Below the pieces are notes generated by a model, which saw only the letters and a program-made list of their open reading frames with translations, did no database searches and was not told the origin of the DNA. Positions 33,969 through 47,800 of a DNA stretch of 64,000 bases are shown here, one piece after another. The first letter of the stretch is position 1. Each line of letters opens with the position of its first letter. Origin of the DNA: Chaetomium olivaceum (Eukaryota; Ascomycota; Sordariomycetes; Sordariales; Chaetomiaceae); assembly GCA_039881045.1 (NCBI GenBank), contig JAYWVB010000001.1, positions 186,001 through 250,000 of the forward strand. The letters are read 5' to 3'. A program made the translations under genes and the position numbers.

Positions 33969-35604
33969 TTAGAGCTCGTCGTGCTCCGACTCCTTGGCCT
34001 CCTCTTCCTTGGTCTCGGTCTCGGCGGCAGCCTCGGTCTCGGCCGCGGTCTCGGCCGCGGGCTCCTCAACCTCCTCCGCGACGCTGGCCTTGTACTTGCC
34101 GTTCTCGGCGATGAACTTGATGAGGTCCTCAACGGTGCGGGAGCCCGAGTAGGTGACGGCCTCCGCCTTGTTGCCGGCGGGTAGAGCTTGATGGTGGGGA
34201 AGCCCTGGATCTCATCGGGGACATCGTTGGCGGTGGCGTCAACCTTGGCAATGACAACCTGGTCCTTGAACTCGCTCTTGCCATAGAGGGCAGCGAGCTC
34301 CTCGTACTTGGGAGCAAGAGACTTGCAGTGGCCGCACCACGGGGCGTAGAACTCGATCAGGACATCCTTGGTGTCGTCAAGGACGATGTCGTTGTAGTTC
34401 TTGGCCACGACAACGGTAACGGGGCCCTCCTGGGTCTCGGGGATGGGCTCAGACTTGATGCTGGGCTCGACCTTGCCGGCGACGAAGTCGTCAACGAAGG
34501 CCTTGATGGCATCGAAGGTGATCTCCTTGTCCTGGTCGAAGGGGAACTTCTGGTTCTTGGCGACCTCCTGGATGGCGAAAGCGGGGAACTTGTCGGTCTT
34601 CAGGTTCAGGTTGCCGGCGTGGGCACCGAACGACTTGGCGTCGATGGTGCCGAAGTTGACGACACCACGCTGGGCCTCAGCGATGGGCTTGAGCAGCTCG
34701 CTGATCTCCTTGCGCTCCTCGGCCGTCTCAGCGAAGATGTAGGCAAGGGGGAGACCGGCCGACATGTAATCGGAGTAGGTCTCGGGGCCGACCTCGCCAA
34801 AATCAGGGGGGTGGCAGCGGTCTTGGCGAACTTCTCGATCTCCTCGGCGTCGAACTTCTCGGAGAAGACCGACTTGCCCTCGTCGAAGTCCTTGTAGAGG
34901 ACAACGGCGGGAGCGGTGACGCCCTCAGCCTCGGCCAGGGCGGCGTCGGTGCTGACACCGAAGGGGTAGTTGTCACGGAGCTTCTCAGCGGCCGCGGTGA
35001 AGACCTCGCTCGACGCCTTGTCGTCGGCGCTAAGGTAGGCAACAAGGACGACCTTGTCGGCCTTCTTGAACTCCTCGAGGGTGTCCTTGGTGACCTCGGA
35101 AACGGCGGGCAGGGACTGCTTCACCATGTAGGATGTGATGCTGAGAGTCTGTTAGCTGGATGACCTTGCTTTGTGGTTGACGAGAGAACGTACGCAGCAG
35201 CCTTGCGCTGGCCCTTGTAGGGGGAGACGTTGTCAAGGCCACGGAAGACCTTGAGAGTCGGGTAGCCCTCAACGCCATGTTGTTGGCAGAGGTCAGCCTC
35301 TTCTGTGCAGTCGACCTTGACGACCTTGATGTCCTTCTCCTTGAGCGAGGTAGCAGCCTCCTCGTACTCGGGCGCAAGCGCCTTGCAGTGACCGCACCAC
35401 GGAGCGAAGACTGGTTGAGGAAATCTGTCAGTATACGCGGGCGGTTCGTCAGGGTGTGGCGTGTGGCTTACACTCAGCGAGGACGAGGTCGTTGGCCTTG
35501 ACGAACTCATCGAAGGTGTCCTTCTTGAGCTGAATAACATCGGAGGCCGTGGCAACTGCCGCCGCAGCGAGCAGGCCGAGAGCGAACTTCTGGGCCTTAT
35601 GCAT
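33969..35604 (-). CDS. pdi1: Protein disulfide isomerase with HDEL tail, about 507 aa
   Basis: Forms and rearranges disulfides in the ER lumen. Exons are 35604-35472, 35410-35194 and 35140-33969, with GTAAGC and GTACGT donors and a GCTAACAG branch site. A signal peptide (MHKAQKFALGLLAAAAVATA) is followed by thioredoxin domains a and a', each with a CGHC active site (FFAPWCGHCKALAP near residue 53 and EFYAPWCGHCKSLAP near 390), and the b/b' region between. The tail is acidic (AAETEAAAETETKEEEAKES), then EHDEL-stop, an ER-retrieval signal. The raw sequence breaks frame at about 34802 (a TTTT run) and about 34173 (a CCC run in LYP/AGNKAEA); one added base at each gives the standard PDI sequence and an exact codon count. 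An essential gene broken twice in a haploid genome is implausible, so I treat the breaks as indels. Confidence 0.95.
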
Positions 35605-37374
35605 TTTGTATTTTCCTGTTCTGATTGCACCGAGAGTGTGAGCTGGTTGCTTGTTTGACGGAGTAGTTGGGGTCTGGGAGCACAAGACGGGCGGTGGGGG
35701 GTTGGGGGGAGGAAAAAGGCAGGCTGGGAACGTGGCACCATGGTGAAACTTACTCTGGGCTACTTAAAGGCAGAAAAGGACAGGTAGGGGTGGAGGGAAT
35801 TGGGGAGGCCAATGGACTGAATTCCTAGCGATACCGGGCGGGTATGCGAATGGGCCTCGAATTGTTTGAGAGAAAATGAAGTGTAGGGGATATCCCAAGA
35901 AACCAAGTGCGAGAAGTGCTTGAGGCTTCTTGTATCTTGGGGCTGTCAGTGACAAAGCTGCATTGAGGTCGATTGAACAGGTGTCTTTTCCACCGCTCAG
36001 CCTCTAGCCTGCCTTGGCGGGCCAGCAGCACTTGCTGAAAGGAGCAAAGGTGGGGTTGAATCCCGGTCCACCGCCTGCCGGCGTTTGGAGCTGGACAATT
36101 ACACAGTATGAATTAACGACTCACCAACCTGCGGTGGAGTGATGAGAGGCTGGGAGTGAATCTCAACGTCTGGTCTGAGATTTACCTTGAAAGTCCGGAG
36201 AGAATGGAAGTGCCCGGTTTAGATTTGAATAATTGCGTCTTGTTTTAGCTCCATCATAGCTATATGCGTATCCATTGGCAAGAAGCCAAGGATGTTGACC
36301 ATGCGCAAGCGCCTTGCTCTCTGATCTTAAAGTCAAAGCAAGCAGCCGCATGGCTTGACGCCATTCGCACGGTGCTGCAACTCCACCTGCTAAGCAATGC
36401 AACAACCCCACCATGCGGTGCCCCGTTGCCGCACTGTATCCGCTGGACTGGATGGCTAGCTCTTACCTGTTCTGTTGCCGGCGTCTGACTTGCAAGAGCG
36501 CCATTGCCACGAGTTGAACATCAAATGCTCAGTCAGACCCGTATCTCGAGACGTTACCCCATTACAAATTCGGCCTAGCTGAGACACAGCTGTGGTGAAT
36601 CTTTCGGCCGCACATAAGCATGAAAGGCCACATCTCCGATTCGTATCAACCCCGAGTACAGATTACACCCCAAGTGGCCATATTTGCTCCGGTTGTATCA
36701 GATACGTACCCTGGAAGAGCGGGTATTCGGTCCCGTCCCGCCCCAAGGGGGATGACGGTCCGAGTTAGTCTATATCCATGACCCACAACCACGAACACCA
36801 GGTTGTATTAAACGAAGACCACATGGCTCCATGGCTGAGGCTCCGTGTCCAAAAGCCAACGGCTGAGTGTGAGCCGCTGACGGCCTTGCGAGCTAGTGAG
36901 GTTGATTTCAGTAATCATAATTTGACGAGTCGTCAGCAAGGCCAGCCGAATGTAAACAAGTTTTTCACTCTTAGCTGACACTTGTATTCAACACATGTGT
37001 TGGCTGACACCCTAGTTGGTGACGGTTCATGCGAAAGCCATCGTGTTCAAGAGATCGACGAGATGCCGTCGCTACTGTGTAGTAAGTCAGCGATGGTCAA
37101 GAATATAATGTTTCTTTTCAATACCATAAGACTTAGGCGCAACAAACCAAACCAACCACATTCTTTTCTTTTTCCTTTCCTTTTTCGTATAGTGCCTTCC
37201 TCATGTGACCATGTGCCTTCAACTACGTCTTCACTCCTTCCGCAAGAATTCATCGATACTGGGCCTTGCTAGCGGGGTCTCTCACATCAGATACTATGCC
37301 ATGAACTACCAACTCGGCCAACCCAAGATCGCTGCCGCCGTGGTCTCCCACTACTGGGCAATCGTACCGTATCG
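35605..37374. other. 1.8-kb intergenic region
   Basis: The left part is the pdi promoter. A B-box-like GGTTGAATCCCGG lies at about 36055-36067, but no A box or tRNA fold accompanies it. No gene was supported. The right end is pyrimidine-rich (about 37150-37200), consistent with the leader of the following plus-strand gene. Confidence 0.5.
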
Positions 37375-39057
37375 ATGGATCACCTCCAACCAGCACGACG
37401 ATCCGCCAGCCATGGCCCCCTGGACCAGAACTACACAGTCGAAGCTCAACAGCGCTCTTGTCCCGCTCCCTCACCCTCGCGAGCTCAACTTCGAGCAATG
37501 GCGACCCCGTTTCTTCTGACCTCTCCTGCGCCTTTGGAGAGCATGCTCAGAAAGACTACCGAGACGGGGGACATTGGCTTGTTCTCCATCAGCCCAGTCC
37601 GCTCTATCAGCGCTTCTCACGTTCCAAGGAGACCAAGGACAGGCTGGGCGGAAGTCATTGCCGAACCCTCGCCCATCAGCAGTGTAGAAGCACTTGATCT
37701 CATCGATGACAGGAGGTCACTCCCTTCGTACCGAGACAGTACGTCTGAAGTCGTCTCTCTGGACGAGTTTGACGGCATCTACCCCCAACCACAACCTGAG
37801 CCAACTCACGAAGTTACACGGGGTGGAAGTTCGATTGCCATCGTGGACGAACGAGCTGGCAAACTTTCATCTACCGAGAGTGCCTTCCGAGCTCATCCAA
37901 CCAGCGCCGTGTTTTATGCTTTGTTAGAAGATACCCACGGCGGCCTTACTGACGTGCCACCCGTTTCTGGCCGTGTGCCTGTCACTTTGACCAGTGGACC
38001 TAAGAATAGGCAAGCGGATGTCTCTGGTTAGGGATTGGAGGCTGATTCACGAGAGTCTGACGACCAGAGCCCTGCGCCTGTTCCAAGGATAATATCTGGT
38101 ATGCACCGCCAGCCAGGAACCGATTTAATCAGGGACAGAACACCACCAGTATCGCTTCAAGATACGGCGCCTGATTCTCCTGTCAAACACGCCGCATTTC
38201 GAAGGCATAGAAGAAACATGGCTATTCCTAGGATCCGTCTTTCTGACTTGTTCGAACCGAGTCCATTTAGCTCAGATGTTGGCCCAAGGAGTATAGGGGT
38301 AGATGCGAAGGGCACCATTGACGAGGCCAAAAGCGGGCTGGCAACCAAGCAACTAAGCGGACGGGGGGCTAACCCGGATGTCGTCTTGCTCGAAAGCTCA
38401 AGCCCACAAGCTCTCCTACCTACCTCGAGGGCAAGCGGGGACGGGGTCCGAACGAGTTGGGATTCAGCCGAGGAGACCGAGAGCCCGAATTCCCGCGAGA
38501 GGAGGTTGAAGCTGAAAGTGTCGAGGGGTGCGCTCTCCAAAACCCGGCGGCAGACAGGCGGGACATCCGGGGTGTCCTTCGACAGTCGTCGTTTAAGTTC
38601 GGAACCTAGCTGCAGCTACGACGACGATGCGCTTCCGAACAATGGCGAGAGGTTCAATAATAACTCGTTTATCACCAATACTCCGCCGGCACCTCCGCCC
38701 AGCCGATGCCGCGGGAAGTATGTCAACGGGGCGCCGCAGAGCGCACAGAAACCGGCCGTGCCGGGTGAGATCCTGGCCCTGTTTTCCTCGCGTAGCCGTG
38801 TAAACGGGAAGGCCCTTCGCCGGTTGCAGAAGCGGTTTCCGGAGCTCGAGACCCAGCTTGCGGAACTCTACCTACAGATGCCAGAGCATTCCATAGCAAC
38901 CGACACCTCTGGAGGTGAAAGGGTAATGGATGTTGCCGACGCAAACCCCGTACGGAAACGCCGCCATCGTCGTCTCAGGGGTCGAGTGACTACGTGGATT
39001 AGCAGGGCGAAGCAAGCCATCGCTCGTACCCATGGCCGGTCGAGGGGTGGCAAGTGA
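37375..39057 (+). pseudogene. Unknown protein interrupted by one in-frame TAG
   Basis: A single frame runs from the ATG at 37375 to 39057 (560 codons) except for one TAG at 38029-38031 (SRQ-like context: QADVSG, stop, GLEADSRESDD). Both halves have the same Ser/Pro/Arg-rich, disordered character and similar codon use. The C-terminus contains a helical, basic segment (LFSSRSRVNGKALRRLQKRF, then PELETQLAELYLQ) and ends with an Arg/Lys-rich tail. No signal peptide or membrane segment. A CAG-to-TAG change would explain the break; a short intron removing it in frame was looked for and not found. It may be a pseudogene, a sequence error, or readthrough. The ATG at 37375 is uncertain, as another frame with an ATG-rich leader overlaps upstream. 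No family recognised. Confidence 0.55.
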
Positions 39058-39309
39058 TCCCTGTGTACACAACACTCGTTTTACACCAGCAGGTCAAAGT
39101 GTCACATAGGATACAGACCGCCGACCACCGTTGAGGAAAGAATATCGCTCGCGTTGTAAATATGGTTAAGTAGCTAATACGATGGGTATACTCTAGAGAC
39201 ATTTTCTCTCTGTCCATGGCTGGTTCTATTTATAAGGATGATAAAATATCCAACCACAGCATTCATCAACGACGTCAACCACGCCCCCCCCCGCCGACCT
39301 CTTACCAGA

Positions 39310-41293
39310 CTAAAACACCCCGCCCCCAATAATAAACAACCTCTCTTCCTCCCGCTTCGCCCACTGGATTACGCGATTCGCCCCCTGCGCCATGGCCGCG
39401 CGCGGCACGTTGGGGCCGGCGACGCAGTAAAACTCGAAGACGGGCGTGATCCACGCCAGGCTGGCGGCGTCGTCGCTGACGCCGTGCAGCACCTTGAGGT
39501 GCGCGTGCTTGGCGTGCATGGACGCGTGCAGCTCGTGGTACAGCGTCATCAGGCGCCGCCGCGTGAGCATCTTTTCTGGTTCGGAGGCGGAGGTGGTTGT
39601 TACTGCTGCTGCTGGTGTTGTTGCGGTTGCAGAGGATGCGGGGGATGATGTGGAGGGCGCGGAGGGTGCTCCGGGGGTTGAGTTGGTTGGATTAGGCGGC
39701 TCGAGGGCGGACATGCAGAACTGCACGTTGGCGCGCGACTTGTAGAGGAAGTGGGCGATTTGGGCGCCGGGAGCGATGGTTTGGATCTGGGGACGGCGCT
39801 CGAGGGCAGCGGAGCGGATGAGGGAGAGGTGACCTGTTTTGGTGAGCTGGGCGGCGAGCTTATCGCGCATCTCCTTCAGCTCATAGAAGGATTCTTTGTC
39901 TGGGCGAGATGAGGATGAGGGCGATTTCGTCTTCCTTCTCAGCTGTGTTGGCTGTATTGGTGTCGGTCGATGATTCAGGGGTATCATCTGCGGTGGACTC
40001 GGCCGAAGAGGTAGGATCTGGGTTTCCATCGAAGAAACTGACGTACATGTAGAGATAGCCTCGGTTGTTGAAGGCCGGGAGACAGAGCGGGATCCAACTC
40101 TCTCCGCCGCCGGACTTGATGCCGCCTGATTCAAAGAGCATATTGAAGATGAGCTGGAGGTCGCTTGGGTGTAGCGAGTGTTTTCGCGGCCGGATGACGC
40201 TCACTAGCTTTCCACCTGCGACGATAAGTCCGTAGAGCAGCTTTTCACTCCGACTTTTGAGGAAAATGTTGTTTAAAGCGTGACGCTGGGACTTGCGTAA
40301 CTTCAGGCATTCAAGGGCGCCAAGCAGGGTGGAGGGGGAACCTCGAGTGAAGCTGTCGGCGAGAGACGAGAGGAGCGACTCGGTGCCCTCAAGGGGCTTC
40401 CTGAGATCGGTCGAGGGGCGATGAACGAATATGTTTTTGAGGGTTGGCAGCGTCAAGGTGGATAATATCTGCATGTACAAGGCTTCGAGTTGGCTTCTAA
40501 GCTGCGCATCGCTCTCGTTCAGCCGGCTGATGGCTACGAAATAAAGAGGTCCTTCGATGGCAATGACAAATCGTGCGTTGCCAGCGGTGAAACCTAAGAG
40601 AGGGTTCTTGGCCCCTTCGTAGAAGGAGATAATGGTCTGTACCACGCCCATGTACGAGTTGACCAGTCCCAGATCGCCGTGGCGGCTATAGATGGGCTTT
40701 CCAGCAGACGAAAGAATCATGTAATGCTTCATCTTGGATTTCCAGATGGCCATCCTGATATCGTCGGTTTTATCGTCCGGGATTTCGTCAAATTCCCTCT
40801 CGAAACCGGTGAGGCTGCCGGGAGCGCCGAGCTCGATGCTTTCAAACGGCTGGACTGTCTCCGACTGTGACCTCAACATATTCCAGGCACGGCTCTTCCT
40901 ATTAAGCCCATCCGCGACTAGGCTGGCTAGGTCGCCATGTGGGCGTAATGTTGGTGCGAAACTCATGACGCTCATCGAATCGGCAAGATCACCGCCGGCC
41001 ATGGCATCGTGGCTCGGGGTCCCATATCCGCTGGCACTGGCATGTGGCGTGAAGCTGACGCGAGGTGCGCTTGTGGAAAAGGTGCCTCGAGAACCGTCCG
41101 GGAACGACACAGTTGAGATGTCGATAGACGACACGGCTGTGGTAGGTTTCGCTTGTGCCGGCGCTACCTGGGCAGGACCGTCGCTTGAAATAATCCGGCG
41201 GGGAGGTAAAGGCGGCGGTGACGGAGATGGAGAGGCTCTAGTCACCTCGGGAGGACCGCCATTGTTGCTTTCAACTTCCGCTTCCCGGGCCAT
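39310..41293 (-). CDS. mon1: Vacuolar fusion protein Mon1, about 660 aa
   Basis: With Ccz1, Mon1 forms the exchange factor for the Rab7-type GTPase Ypt7 on late endosomes and autophagosomes. The frame is one exon. A disordered N-terminal 140 residues precedes the longin-type core: WKSKMKHYMILSSAGKPIYS (about residue 195), NSYMGVVQTIISFYEGA, RFVIAIEGPLYFVAISR, QLEALYMQILSTLTLPTLKN, and later KLLYGLIVAGGKLVSVIRPR and WIPLCLPAFNNRGYLYMYVS. The C-terminal part (DKESFYELKEMRDKLAAQL to KREEERLFIIGGGVF) is in another frame. The break is at about 39904, in TCGCCCAGAC; dropping one C gives ISPDKESFYEL and an exact codon count. The gene diverges from dop1 across 570 bases. Confidence 0.94.
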
Positions 41294-41866
41294 TGTCGAT
41301 ACACCGCCTCGTGGTCCGACGAGCGCATTGTTTGCGGCTACTCAGACGAAATCAAGGTCCCTCTTGTGGTATCCCGGAGTGGAAATATGCCATACCGGCG
41401 AGGTGCAGGCGTACAAGAAAGGGGAATGTCTGCGCTTCAATAGTGTTGAGAGAAACACCAAGAGTCCACTGACATGGAGGAACAAATGACGACAGTGGAT
41501 GCGCATGCGACAACCCCCCAGACCTCATCGATAAGATAGCGGGAGCGTTGGCGGTCTCAGCCTTGCCGATCCGCTGCTGCAGGGTTAAGCTGTTAAGCTT
41601 GGGGGTTGAAACCAATCAAAGGCGCTAAGGTGTTGGTCCCTTGGCGGTGTCGCATTCCTCTGGTGGGGCCTGGAGTTACTTCGTCCTGCCCCAGACATGA
41701 GGACCAATTGCGCAACGTTGTTCCCAAATCGACACCCTGGAGCCTCCAACTTACGCGGACTGTTCTCCAGCCACCTACCGAGTGAATCGCAGCATCTCGG
41801 CACCCGGATCCGAACCGGCAATGACCCCGGCCAACGACCACAGACCGGGAAACCTCCTGTTTAGCC
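41294..41866. promoter_or_regulatory. Divergent promoter of mon1 and dop1
   Basis: About 570 bases between two divergent membrane-trafficking genes, whose starts share this one promoter region. No recognisable binding site or other gene was found. Confidence 0.55.
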
Positions 41867-44800
41867 ATGGCGCTTGAGCCCGGCCGCCGGTCTGTCTCCC
41901 CAGACAGCTCTGGCGGCGACTCGCCTGTGCCACGCCAGTGGAGGAACCAGTTGGGGGCAGGTATGTCTGTCTTTTTTCTCATGCTAGTCGATGGTATTAT
42001 ATGAGGGGTGGAGAGCAGAGCTGACGATACCGAACGGCTTGTAGAAGACCCGCCGCCCAAAGACAAACATCACCGAAAGTATGCGAGCGCCATCGAGAGG
42101 GCTCTGTCCCTCTTCGACACCGCGCTACAGGAATGGGCCGACTACATCTCCTTCCTGAACAGACTGCTTAAGGTGGGTTTCCCTTCCTGTGAGCTTAACC
42201 TTCGTCGCCACGACTCCGACTGATCACACATACTCGAGAATAGGCACTACAAGCTCGACCGTCGTCCGTCACTACCATACCGTCCAAGACAACTGTCGCA
42301 AAGCGGTTGTCGCAATGCCTGAACCCCTCGCTCCCATCCGGCGTTCACCAAAAGACTCTCGAGGTTTATAGTTATATCTTCTCCGTTATCGGCAAGGATG
42401 GCCTGTCCAGAGACTTGCCCTTGTACTTCCCGGGCCTTGCCTCGGTCCTATCCTTCGCCTCACTCACCGTCCGCGCCCCCTTTCTCGACCTCCTCGAACG
42501 CTACTTCCTGGACCTCGATCCCCGTTCCTTGCGACCGGCCATGAAATCCGTCGTCCTTGCGCTTCTACCCGGGCTCGAGGAGGAGACAAGCGAAGACTTC
42601 GATCGCACGCTGAGGCTTGTTGAGAGATTCAAGGCTGCGATCCGCCCCGCTGCAAGCCAGGATATCACGGAAGCCCACTCCTCAGGGGATGACTTTTTCT
42701 GGCAGTGCTTTTTCTTAGCTTCTATCACTGGCCATACCCGGAGAACAGGTGCATTAGCCTACCTCCTGCGCTCGCTCCCACGCCTAGGGCATCCGCTGCA
42801 ACCGGACTCAACCAAGGCAGCGTCCGATGTAGAGACATCTGCTAAGCTCTCGCAACTGGTTACATCCCCGGAACCTGGACTTCTCATCCGCTGCTTTGCT
42901 GCTGGTCTCGCCGATGATCAGCTTCTCATCCAGAGAGGCTATCTAGACCTGCTCGTTACCCATCTCCCACTACACTCCGATGTCCTCCAGACGAAAGCCA
43001 AAGGTGGTGATCTCGAGCTACTACTACGGGCGGCCGCTGGTGTGACAGTGCGTCGAGATATGAGCTTGAACAGGCGACTGTGGTCCTGGCTACTGGGTCC
43101 TGAGCCGCCAGCCTCTGCTGAACACGACGGCGGCCTTGACTCTCCTACCTCCACCTCCACCCATGGCCTCGGTTTCTTTTCTTCAAGAACGAACTACTTT
43201 GAGGAATTTGGGCTACAGCCATTGACGCGGGCCCTGCTTGCCCTAGTCAATTCAGACACCGGCGGTAATCCTTCCGAGAGGGCAAAACCATACCGCATTT
43301 GCCTGTCCCTGATGGACAGGTGGGAGATTGGAGGTTTGGTTGTGCCCGAACTCTTCCTCCCTATCGTCGATAGTGTGAGAATACAAGGAAAAGGCAGCAA
43401 GCAAAGCAGACTTCTCTGAGGTCTTGCGCAGTGCCAGCGTATTTTTCGACGGCGTCGAGAGCGGGTTGATCTATGGCGAAATACTGGCTTTAATGGTGCA
43501 AGCTGTCGGTTCTGGTGGTGACCTCTCCGCCGCCGAACGTAAAGAGAAACTCGACTTGATTCAGTTCGTACTGACGAACTTCAATGTCAGGGAAGAGGAG
43601 ATGATCACCATCCACGCCCCTCTTACCGCGCTCTCTATTCTGTGCATGATGGAAGAAGCTCAGGGTCGTGGCAAGCCTGGGGACACCTCCACGCCTCTGG
43701 ATGCCTCCTTGGCCGAGGTAGCCCTGAACATCGCCGGTGGCTTACTGGAGTTGGTCCCGGAACGAGCATTCCCGACAGAAACAACAACTAAATCTACCCT
43801 TCCAGTCGAGTCGACGATAATGGCAGCCTCGCCTAGTGCAGAGGTGCTCAAGAAGATCAGGACGTTTTATGTCGCCGATCAAGGCAGTCTGGAAGCGACG
43901 TCACCCCCTTTTACACCGCAAACTTTGGCCCAGCTTCTTCTACAGAAGGCATGCGATCTGGTCTGCTCGTCCCTGGGTCGGCGGGAATCTGGGGCTGAGA
44001 TGGCCGTGAAGACCAAGATTCTTGTCCTACTCCTGCCAAAGCTTCCCCAGGTATTATCGTTTGACTCCAGGAAGCTTCTCTCCGCGCTTCATGACTGCCT
44101 CGTAACCGACGAGCCGATACCTTTCGCCGTATATTCTTCCATTCTCTCACTATCATCACATATGTGCTCGGCAAATAGGATAACAGCAATCGAGCTCTCG
44201 AATCTTGTCGTGCCACTTGTGCGCCACGCCTGGGGATATCTCTCAGCAGCCGAGCCGAAGTATCATGTCGAGACGACCCGTAGTCTTTGGCTGCTTCAGA
44301 CCGCGCTCACGTCTTCTAACCGGGACATCGAGGCCGCCATTTGCTCCTTGATGCTTCGAAGCGATACCGCGGGCACGTTCGCTCAGCGCTCTGCCGACCC
44401 TGGTAGGAGTTTCTGTATCCTTTGGACACATACTCTACAGGACAACCCGTCCGGGCTGGAACGAAGAGGTACCAAGACCACAAATGGTGACATCAAGGCG
44501 CCGACTCGTCTCGCGGGAATGGACAACTACGAAGTCATGCTGACTCGGCCTCTGTTTCTAATGCTTGACGCTCTCACCGACGAGCGGACACAGCTCTTCA
44601 TGACTGTCAAAACTTGGCTGAATAGTCTCATCGGAATGGACAAGTAAGTGGAACCCGACAACTTTTCGGTATTTAGCTGACAGTAATAGGCTCTTTGCAA
44701 TTTTCGTCACAAAGTTCGCCGAGCTGCCATTCCTTGGGCGACAAGAGTCCAAATCAACACCGGGCCAGTACACCGAGGATGACGACCTTAGTCTGGCCTT

Positions 44801-47800
44801 GTACTATGTCCGCTCCTTATCTAGTGTTTTACGCTGGGCGCCCGAAGCGGCCTGGGCAGTTCTTGCAAAGAGGTTTGTCCGGTCGGACGCTTACCACCCA
44901 CCACTCTCAGGGATCAGTAAGCCTTCCCCAGCGCGCACTTCCAGATCGCAAAATCTAACAAACCAAGCTGGAACGGACGGCGACGTCTCGCTCCAGGAAT
45001 TCTTCCTCCGCGTCTGCCTGCAATGTATGGCTCACGATACGGTGCCCGGCGAAGAAGGATCGGAAGCGCGGGCGACACAGCTTCATCGCGCCGCCCTTAA
45101 CGTTCTTCACCAGACCCTTCTTAACCCATTCGCCGAACAGTTCGCAAAACTTCACCTCGAGAACATTCTGGTTGCAAAACTTCAGCAGTCTCTTAGTGGC
45201 CCCGATCCCTACGTTCAAGTTTTGCTTCTAGATGTTGTTTACGCCGCGCTCAAGCTCCGAGAGTTGGTCCCGCGGAGCGACCTACTTCGCCTGCAAATAA
45301 CGAAAAGCGCCTAGGACAGCTAGAAGCGGCAAGGAGCTCCAGAGCATCCCTAGTCGAGAAGCACATGGTCATGCAACCACCGCCCCCAGCGTTACTCAAA
45401 TGCATCCTAGCCGGACTCAGCTCGCCAAGCAGTAGGCCTGTCTTGGATAGCTGGGTTGGTTTCCTCACAGAGTGCTTGCCGCTTTACACGGATTCTGTCT
45501 TCCAGGTCCTGATCCCCCTCGTGGAGACACTCTGCCGCCAGATCGGGAACACCTTCAACAGTCTCCAGCGCTTATTCCGAGCTGCGGATCAGACTCTGTC
45601 ACACGGTGCCGCCGGGCCCGAAACCACGCTGATCTCTCTTCTGAACGGCCTTGAGCAGGTTCTGGCCAGAGGGCACGACAGGCTACTGGCTGAAGAGGCC
45701 AGAGTCCAGGTTGTCAAGAGTCCAGACCAGCCTCAAGGCTTTTTCGGAAACATGGTGTCGGGCGTGTTCTCGTCTGACGCTCCGCAGACGCGGAGCGCCA
45801 CCGCCAATGACAGGCTTACTGTGCTGCTCGCGTTCCAGGACGCTGTCCGCATGTGCTTCACCATCTGGTCGTGGGGACAGGGGAAAGATGCGACAGGACA
45901 AGACGTCACGTCAGGGGCATCCCTGAACTACACGTCGCTGCGCATGCGGAACCGGGCGAGAAGATTGCTAGAGCACCTCTTTGCCGCCGAGACACTGGAG
46001 TGTCTGGAGACGGTGATCGGGATATGGCGGGTGCGCTGGACAGCGCCGACGTGTCCAAGGCCGCCGAGGTGTTCAACCTGCTCCCGGCGCTGGACGGGTC
46101 GCGGCCAAAGCATACTATTCCCGCCCTGTTCAACGCCATCTACAGCCGGACAAACCCGAGCGTGCTAGATCCGTCGAGGAGGTCGACGCTCACGATCGAA
46201 TTGCAGGACACGGACCTCGTCATCTTTCTAGTGGACTACACCCGGTCTCTGGAGGACGATACCATGGATGAAATATGGCAGGACTGTACGGCATTCCTCC
46301 GCGATATCCTGGGCAACCCTTTCCCGCATCGGCAGACGCTGCCGAGCTTGCTCGAGTTTGCGGCCATTCTGGGCGAGAAAGTGGACAACACCAATTTCGG
46401 CGAGCAGCGCAAGATGCGCCGGGACTTGGCCGTAAGTCTCAAAAGTTTGGTACCCCGTTATTCAGTGTGCTAACTTGATCTAGGATTTGTTTCTGCGGCT
46501 ACTTACAGCCATCTTCACCACTCGCCCAACCAGCTTCGACATTTCGACTTCCTCGGCTATCTCTGAGAAACCGTCGAGCGCAACTCCTCGGCAACCGGCC
46601 GTGAGACTTCCAGCAGAACGAGCCGACGACGTGGTCGGCATCCTCGCCACCATCGTGCCCAACCTACCCAAGATCCTAGTAGAGAACGACCGCATCCTCA
46701 CCGCCGCAACAGCCATCTCAACCAACGTCATCGGCCCCGCCCTCCGCGCCAAGTCCTTCCCCGACACCGTCTCCAAGACCATGCTCGCGCTCCTGCAAGA
46801 ACTCTCCCAGCTCCCGAACAACCAAAAGTCGTGGAAGAAAGACATCTCGGACGCCTTCAACGACCCGCGCTTCTTCGCCTCCAGCCTCGCCCTCGTGCGC
46901 ACGGGCTGGCTGCCCCTCCTCAAGCAATGGACGGTAGCGGACAAGGAGCGCATGCCGGACCTCCTCTCGCGGCTGACCCCACCCACCACGGCGGGCATCG
47001 TCTTCGGCGTGGGCGCCACCTCGGCTCGTCTCGAGGCCGACCGCAAAACCCAGCTGACCCTCCGGCGCGCGGCAAGTCTGGTGCTCGCGTGCGGACCTGA
47101 CGCGTTCGTGGCGGACCTGCCCGCCATCACGGAAAAGCTGACGGAACTGCTCGGGGCGACGGCGACGTCGTCGCCTTCGTCGACCACGCGCGCCGAAGCC
47201 TACATGCTGCTGCGCGCGCTGGTGCTGCGCACCGAGGCCGTGCATTTAGCGCCGCTGTGGCCGGCCGTCAATGCCGAGCTGCACGCGGCGGTTGCGTCCG
47301 TCGTCGCGCCGGATCACAGCCCGGCGTCGGATACGTATGGGAACGCGTCGGTCATGCAGGCGTGCAAGTTGTTGGATTTGCTGGTGTGCGTGGCGCCGGA
47401 CGAGTTCCAGCTGCATGAGTGGCTGTTTGTCACGGATACGGTTGATGCCGTCTACCGGCCGCAGTTTGGCAGCGGGGGTTACCAGCCCGTGGCGTTGGTG
47501 GATGAGGTGTGCGAGGAGCTGGGCGCGGTGGGGGCTGGCGCGGCGAGTTCGGGCGAGATAGCCATGCACACGACGGGGATAGCAACGTCGTCGTCGTCGC
47601 TGGCTACGTCTGGGTTGAGGCGGCCGCTGTTGGGCACGCCCGGGGGGATCAGTGATGATGTCGGGTTGGAGAGGAAGGATGAGCTGGTGGCGAAGGTGCT
47701 CAGGCCCTTTTTCGGGCAGCTGAGCATCTATGCGTTTGAGTCGACGTATGCGATGGCGCCGGTGGACTGGGAGGGGTGCGTGGCCGGGTTGGTGAAGGAT

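Noticed and set aside
36050..36075. tRNA-like T arm, GGTTGAATCCCGG
   Set aside because: The flanks do not form acceptor, D or anticodon stems on either strand.
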